A stretch of 64,000 bases of DNA, from assembly GCA_009760855.2 (NCBI GenBank), contig WPIO01000095.1:1151001-1215000 (forward strand). The letters are read 5' to 3'. Position numbers and translations under genes: made by a program. The notes under the pieces are model-generated. The model was not told the origin of the DNA, searched no databases, and saw nothing but the letters and a program-made list of their open reading frames with translations. This document shows positions 58,142 to 64,000 of the stretch, in pieces. Each line of letters begins with the position of its first letter. Within the stretch, counting starts at the first letter, position 1. The stretch comes from Cristatella mucedo (lineage: Eukaryota > Bryozoa > Phylactolaemata > Cristatellidae).

Positions 58142-58671
58142 TTCACACAAGCCTGGCTGAATTTCTGGAAGTAAGCAAACTAAGAAGCTAAATTAAATTG
58201 TTGCTACCACGCAGCGGACACCTTTGACAAGCAAACTGTTTACTAACACTCACAACTGGTGAAGGTGTGCCGCCTCAACGTTGGCTAATGGGCCACAATG
58301 TCAGTTTGCAGTATTGAATTAGTAGCGTCTAACTTTTACCGCAGTGTCACAGAGCAATCTCAAGCAAGCACTGCAAGTCCGGTGCGAGGCAACCTTGAAA
58401 CCTTGGGTGAAAAAAATATTAGCCAGATTATGGCAGCCCTCAAGATTATTAGAAATTTTCGAATTACAACCTTTAGGAACCGGATATTTATTGTGTAATT
58501 ATTAGTCATTTGTACTGAGGGCCGTCAATTGAATTGTAAGCCACGGTTAGTGCTTTAAACTCTTACCTCTCTGTGGCTACGAAAGAGATTGATCTGATTA
58601 AACCACATGGACTTGTTATATTAAGATATGGATGCCAATTATTGTTGCCACTTCTACCATCGGCATCCTGG

Positions 58672-58820
58672 ATCAGCCCTGGGCTGAGGTGCTTATACTT
58701 CACCACCCAGGTCGTGGGTTCGAGCACTGCATCAGTCGACCCTTTATTATCCACGGCAAGCGGGGTGATGGCCACTAAGGCTCTTCGCTACTATATAAAT
58801 TCTGTTCGATCAGCGTACGT
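58672..58820 (+). mobile_element. SINE-A copy
   Basis: GGGCTGAGGTGCTTATACTT, CCAGGTCGTGGGTTCGAGCA (B box), CAAGCGGGGTGATGGCCACT, end TCTGTTCGATCAGCG. Confidence 0.7.
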
Positions 58821-58984
58821 TTACTTTACTTTTACTTAATACCTGCGTGTATCGAGGCACCGTCTGAAACTCAGTGCAGCCGTGCTTCAAGGTGCCAGCT
58901 TCGCAGGTCTTTATTCGTCAAGCTTCTTCAAGGATCGTTGCAATCGCTTTGTTGGTGGCAAAAGAGTTTAAGATGGTGGCAAAA

Positions 58985-59842
58985 GAGTGACCTCTCGTTA
59001 GACGACCATATCAGCTCCACAGTCAAATCTGCCTATTTTCAGCTTCATAACATTGCTAAAATTCCGGCTTGTTTAGATAAGGATACCACGTCTAAGTTGG
59101 TCCATGCATTCGTGACATCTCGTCTCGACTTCTGCAACTCACTGCTTACTGGCCTACCAGTATGTGCGATCAGGCGATTGCAGCTGATGCAAAACTCTGC
59201 AGCTAGGCTTGTCTGTCGTGAGCGTCGCAGTTGCCACATTACTCCACTTCTCGCCGACCTGCGCTGGCTACCAGTCAAGCAACGGATTGACTTCAAGGTT
59301 TTGTCGCTCACTTTTAGGTCCCTTCATTCTATGGCTCCAGCCTATCTCTCCGACATACTCCCCATCAGGCCAAGCATCGTACCACCCGCTTTTCGGAATC
59401 CAACAGTCTACAAATACTTCGTACAAACCTTAAATCCTTTGGAGACCGTGCATTTAGTTCGTATGCTCCCAAAGCCTGGAACTCCCTCCGGACCTGCGTC
59501 AGAACATCCCCTGACCTGACCACATTTAAAAGGAACCTAAAAACACACCTATTTAGGACGGCATATAGTGGGTCCCTGTGATTCGTCCTTGATGTGCTTA
59601 TGCGTGCTGACACTGTGCATGCTGCCACTAACCACATTTGCATGCTGACCCTGTGCATGTCACCCCTAACCATGTTATTCATTTTGTTTGTTTTTCAAGC
59701 ATGATTTTACTTACCATTCATTTGCATTTCCCTTTGCAGCAAATGTAAATCGCCTAAAAAGAGATTAAGTTCTCTGAGGGCGCTTTATCAAGTACATTAT
59801 TATTATTATTATTATTACTATTATTATTATTATTTAATGCAG
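58985..59842 (+). pseudogene. LINE C-terminal part, UTR and tail
   Basis: SSTVKSAYFQLHN, LVHAFVTSRLDFCNSLLTGL, RLQLMQNSAARLV and DLRWLPVKQRIDFK, then a one-base deletion near 59361 (compare the 37.1 kb copy) shifts the frame; coding remains up to FRTAYSGSL, followed by UTR, tail and (ATT)n with ACT variants. Confidence 0.82.
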
Positions 59843-60455
59843 AAGCCGCTACAGCGCATGTGTAGCATTTGATGTCTGCAGTATCGAATGTATGCTGTGG
59901 CCCTTTAGCAGTCATCGTTTTCTGGACCCATTGCTTTGCAACTTTAATGGAGGAGCATTGGACCGAGGAAGGCATCTATATCATCCTGGATGGTTATAAA
60001 GCAAGCACTGCTCGAGGAATTGAGTGCCGAAGAGCTGAAACGATACCTTTCTCTGCCAAGATCGGAGGTTCAGGAAAAGCTCCAGCTAAACTTCTGTGAA
60101 TTAAGCATTAGTCCTCAATCATTTGATCGAATTGGAGGAAACTGCTCACTCTCAGAGCTGAGAGGAATAGTATTCACAGCTATTGAGCATCGTCTTGAAC
60201 TGAGGTGTTCGTTATTGAGAGAGTCAATGCTCTGGTGCGGATAAGCGTTTTTGCAGCAGTGGCTGGCGCAGCTCCATCGGAACTAAAATCTACTTATAGC
60301 AATCAGTATACTGCGATTAATGCTGAAATTACTATGAACAGGTAACTTTAGTGGACTAGTTACGGCAGCCGCAATGAGCCTCTTAGGGTTAATCAAAAAG
60401 ATGACACGAGCAAGAAGAATATTACGGAAGCATAGGTTCAGGTCCTTGTTGAAGC
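58985..60455 (+). repeat. Duplicated segment, long copy
   Basis: Partner of 54590-55126. Comprises a LINE copy (58.99-59.84 kb) and about 0.6 kb of unknown, partly protein-like sequence (59.87-60.46 kb). Confidence 0.85.
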
Positions 60456-60980
60456 TCAGTGTGGGGAAATAAGTAAAACCCTATATACTGCTTGGGAGGG
60501 CAGAGTTTATGATCGCTAGAGCATTGCTGATGACGTGAAGATCTCTAATACCTTAGCCTCGACTGAATGTAAGATTAGTTTGTCACTTTTCCTGCGGCGG
60601 CAATTGCCGTTGTTGAACCTGTGACTCTTGTAACGTGCTTCGAGACTGCTTATGTACAAACTGCTGATGCCACGGCTGCTCCTCTGATGCTGGTCAAACT
60701 GCCTTGCTTATTTGCTACCCTGTTGGTAATGGCGTCAGTACTAAGAGTCGGGTGACTGTTGCCATAACCGGTGAGGATCATTGTTTCTGGTAAGTACAAT
60801 ACACTAATATGACCATTGCTAATGACTTATACTGACGGAGAGGACTGATTTGCTATCTTTCGAGCCTAGTGTGCGTCCTATCAAGCCTTTGCATTAAGCC
60901 CTTTGCGATATAGCAATGATGAATGCTGTGTCGAAATTTCAAAAGGAAAGATAATTTGCTAATTTCCATATGTAGCTGCA
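59850..60980 (+). other. Unidentified protein-like sequence, broken
   Basis: An open frame at 59990-60244 reads LLEELSAEELKRYLSLPRSE, then VQEKLQLNFCELSIS, a helical, charged composition typical of protein. It runs on after a frameshift (AAVAGAAPSELKSTYSN) into the duplicated piece, then the frame is broken. The matching part of the short copy (55110-55310) reads QVLVDAGCSYCECVLQYN. Probably a decayed transposon or pseudogene. No known domain recognised. Confidence 0.35.
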
Positions 60981-60983
60981 ACG

Positions 60984-61006
60984 TGCTCTCTCTCTCTCTC
61001 TCTCTT
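60984..61006. repeat. (CT)n short microsatellite
   Basis: About 22 bp of TC repeats in a unique region. Confidence 0.9.
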
Positions 61007-61278
61007 AGTTTAAGATGAAAATTTAAATTCTAGAGCTTCACAAGACTTTAAACTTGAATGGGTTTTCGAAAGGGAAGCCACGATATTAAAAATAGCAGAT
61101 TTGGCGCTCTGCTTTATACCCCTTGGGTGTCGCACAAGGTCACAACTGGCACCTCCGGCACCTTCCAGCTTACGCTTGGACCAGCTGAGTTTGCCTTTTG
61201 AAAAGCTTTCAAAATGAGCGGGACCGAACGGAAGTCGTCCTACTCACGCCTTTGATAAGCAATAGGCGTGCACGCCGC

Positions 61279-61430
61279 GCTGGTTTGGCTCAGTGGTTAA
61301 GGTGCTCGCCCCGACCGCGATCTGGCCGAGGTCGTGGGCTTCAGCCCCGTGGCATATGTGAAGCGCCTGAATATAGATTAAGTTCTCTTTGGGTGCTATA
61401 AAAATGAATCATATTATGTTATATTAATAT
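61279..61430 (+). mobile_element. SINE-B copy, best preserved
   Basis: TGGCTCAGTGGTTAAGGTGC is a good pol III A box (61286-61296); AGGTCGTGGGCTTCAGCCC holds the B box; then GCATATGTGAAGCGCCTGAA, TAGATTAAGTTCTCTTTGGG, TGCTATAAAAATGAATC and TA-rich end. Confidence 0.7.
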
Positions 61431-61439
61431 AATCTGCCC

Positions 61440-62650
61440 GTAAATCGTCATGGGGCATACTTTAGAATTGATAACTAAAATAATATTTAAAGTCGGTCAG
61501 CACCTTCGAACGTTCCGTACACGCAAATCGATGCTGATTTTCTCCGCGGTGCTAACAAATAATTTAATAAAATTATATTTATTGTATATATATAAGAAAT
61601 GTATAAAACATTATTTTGAAACACTTTGTTGATGTTCATCTATACAGATTTTGCTCCATTAACTGCGAACTCTAAGCTCGGCCTTCAGTGGGGTCACCAG
61701 ATAAATCAGCGGAAGCTCCAAAGCAAAGCAACGTTGGAGTATTCCATGATTTTCACTGCGAAGGCCAATTTCAATATACAATCTGTTCTTTTTATGCCCG
61801 CTATTGTGGACCAACGAGTTTTTCCAGCAATGAATTGGGAATTAAAAGGAGCAAAGCGAGCACAATTTAAGCGCACAGATCCAGATAACAACGAGAAAAA
61901 TGAGTAAGAAATGTAGCTACTCAACGCCAAACGGCGGAAACTCAGCGGAAACGTCGCGCACGACAAAATCTACAACATGAACAGACGGACGGAGAAGTCC
62001 GCGAGCTTCGTACTGTCAAAGCTAGCCAACGCCCAACTGACGACAAGGTAAAAACAGAAAGGAACTTAAGGCGAAATTCGAGCACTTGACGACTCAGGTC
62101 GTGGTGTGGAGTCCTAGCTCGACATTAGGCCGGGCTCACCGGCTAGGTTGTGCTTACCACACGGTCAGTGAACACTCGGGGCTCCATTATAATGCAATAC
62201 TGAAATTTCCCTTGATTTTTTACGCGATTAGCTAAAGTGTCATAATTTATCAGTTGCGCTTTGGGCGTTGAACGAAATCGCTTGATCTCTAGGCTTCGGG
62301 CTAGGCAGCTGCTCTTTGGGCTTCTTCGAATCAGGCAACTATATATCGTACGGCTACGTGCCTCTCCGTGGCTGCTCCAATAGATCGGTCTACACCAGCG
62401 ACACGAACTTTTTTATGTAAAGGGGAGAGCAAGCTTTACTTCTCCCGCGCTCTGCTACCGACGGCATCACTGCGTGTATCGAGGCAGCATCAGCGAGTCA
62501 TTAGCCGCGCTTCAAGGAGCCAGCAACGCCCGCGATTTACTACGCGGCTGCAAAAACTGGCACCGCTATCGCATCCGCTAGATGCATTTTGTTTTGTACG
62601 AACGCCTGAAGTCCAGAGGCGCTACACTGATTAGTGGCAATTTCCATTAG
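61440..62650. other. Unassigned stretch with charged open frames
   Basis: Frames at 61626-61907 and 61900-62050 (arginine- and glutamine-rich, e.g. TQRQTAETQRKRRARQN, ending DDK before GTAAAA) look TE-derived, but no diagnostic motif is seen. A truncated SINE head (GACTCAGGTCGTGG) lies at 62090-62120. Confidence 0.3.
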
Positions 62651-62652
62651 CA

Positions 62653-62792
62653 GTGCAATGTTCGCACTCCAAGATCCAGGTCGTTTGTTTGAGTCCTGCA
62701 GCAGGCGATTCCTCGTTGCCCCTGCAAACGGGAGCGATAGCCGCTAATGCTCATCTGCAGCTACATAAATGAGGCTGTTGAATCAGCTGACT
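62653..62792 (+). mobile_element. SINE-A copy
   Basis: CCAGGTCGTTTGTTTGAGTC (B box), AGCGATAGCCGCTAATGCTC, AATGAGGCTGTTGAATCAGC. About 550 bp upstream of the Rab11 ATG. Confidence 0.65.
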
Positions 62793-63302
62793 AATGCCAT
62801 TTGTTCACGTTGAGAATTCTGATGAGCAGCTCGCTCTCTTCGGATTCGGGTCCGGTTGAAATTTTGGAAAAATTTCGTGGAGTGTGAAAGCCCTCAATCC
62901 GACTGTATCGTCAGGTCACGTCCGCCCGGCTTTGCGGGCAAGTTCCGGGGAAAGGGGTAGCCAGCTAGCATATCGTATATCTATGGGAAAGACTGCAACA
63001 GACCGCATCGCGGTCGCTGTTAGCCGCGCCCCCTGTTTTGCCCCACAACGTGGTTGGCCAGCAAACTACTAATTTATAATGGATGTAAACACTACTGAAA
63101 ATATAAGCTTAGAAGTAATTTTAATCCGCGGGTTGCCATAGCAGGAAGAACGTAAAGGGCGTTGGACGACTCCAAACCTGCCCTTCCACTTCCGGCTACG
63201 GCTCTGAGGATACTACTGATCAGTGGTGAACGGTGCTGGCGACATGAACTGCTGAACGCAGTTTGGTGCTACTCCAGTCGCGGTTTATTCTAAATTTTCC
63301 GA

Positions 63303-63311
63303 CTTTATATA
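63303..63311 (+). promoter_or_regulatory. TATA-like motif upstream of Rab11
   Basis: CTTTATATAGG occurs about 35 bases before the ATG. If used as a TATA box it would give an extremely short 5' leader, so it may equally lie within the leader or be incidental. Confidence 0.25.
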
Positions 63312-63344
63312 GGTCTCTGAGATTAATACAGCGTTGTCATAGCC

Positions 63345-63381
63345 ATGAGCAAGGACGACGAGTACGATTACTTGTTTAAAG
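63345..63381 (+). CDS. Rab11-type GTPase, first coding exon
   Basis: ATG opens MSKDDEYDYLFK; DDEYDYLFK is the characteristic Rab11 amino terminus. The donor is AAAG|GTAAGG, phase 1. Rab11 is a small GTPase of recycling endosomes, controlling traffic to the plasma membrane, cytokinesis and ciliogenesis. The start is certain because the family begins within a few residues of this methionine. Upstream is a TATA-like sequence about 40 bases away. Confidence 0.93.
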
Positions 63382-63484
63382 GTAAGGTCGACGTAGCAAA
63401 TAGTTAGTTATCTCTGCTTCGGTGTAGTGACTGGCGATTGCCGCTTAGCAGCTGTCTGAAGAATTCGTGTCGTCGTCTGTATAA

Positions 63485-63715
<231 letters not shown>

Positions 63716-63934
63716 TAGGTCGAGATTTGGCCGTGCACGAGCAGCACCACACCACTTGTGGCCGTCGTGCAGCAGCCAGAGCTTGTTCGTTCGAAGCCGC
63801 TGGCTCGCTTTCGCGGCTCGGCCGGCTGATGCCTCTCGCAGCCGTCACTCGCTCGTTGTTCCTGCTCGTCGGGCCGCAGTCGTATCGCAGCGTGTTGCCC
63901 CCTCCCCATCACTCCCTTCTCTTTCCGTTATAAG

Positions 63935-64000
63935 GAGTATACAAGTGAATGGGAAGACGGTAAAGGCGCAGATATGGGACACCGCCGGACAGGAGCGATA
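63935..64000 (+). CDS. Rab11-type GTPase, switch II exon (cut by window end)
   Basis: Acceptor TTTCCGTTATAAG, then RSIQVNGKTVKAQIW and DTAGQER, the WDTAGQE switch II motif. The exon continues past base 64000. The remaining guanine-binding motifs (NKxD, SAL) and the prenylated C terminus are outside the window, so Rab11A versus Rab11B versus a single ancestral Rab11 cannot be decided. Confidence 0.95.

Overview
This window is nuclear DNA of an animal. It has spliced genes with GT-AG introns, a receptor tyrosine kinase (a metazoan hallmark), what looks like the kinetochore protein Zwilch, a Rab11 gene, and introns full of LINE/SINE debris and microsatellites. The standard code fits every exon I could join. 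I cannot name the species. An early-branching or marine invertebrate such as a sponge is a guess from the unusual receptor kinase, not something the sequence proves.

Layout. (1) 3486-25050, plus strand: the 3' part of a receptor tyrosine kinase gene, namely a transmembrane exon, a juxtamembrane exon and five kinase exons, all with matching splice phases and all catalytic motifs present. The ectodomain exons were not found and probably lie upstream of the window. (2) About 27.6-29.2 kb, minus strand: two to four exon-like segments of a gene I do not recognise. (3) 30941-47685, possibly to 53690, minus strand: twelve phase-consistent exons ending in a stop, with block-by-block resemblance to Zwilch of the Rod-Zwilch-ZW10 complex. 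A thirteenth upstream exon is likely, and the start codon was not found. (4) 63345-64000, plus strand: the first three exons of a Rab11-type GTPase, running off the window.

Most of the rest is repeats. A CR1/L2-group LINE family is present in many truncated copies, all with the same 3' tail (motif near GCGCCTAGAAAGAGATT) followed by ATT repeats. A tRNA-headed SINE family (SINE-A here) ends in a motif read as CTGATTNAACAGCC on the opposite strand. A second tRNA-headed family (SINE-B) carries a tail that resembles the LINE tail. There is a foldback (long inverted repeat) element near 4.9-5.85 kb with a second copy at 16.5 kb that has a LINE tail inserted in it. A duplicated LINE-plus-unknown segment (54.6 kb and 59.0-60.5 kb) differs by a roughly 0.9 kb internal deletion. 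Simple repeats include (TA)n tracts of about 84 and 179 bp and a 110 bp (TC)n tract.

The genes do not form an operon-like unit. They are independent loci (signalling receptor, mitotic checkpoint, membrane traffic) with TE-filled introns. Exon calls were made by eye from splice signals, reading phase and family motifs, with no transcript or database evidence.
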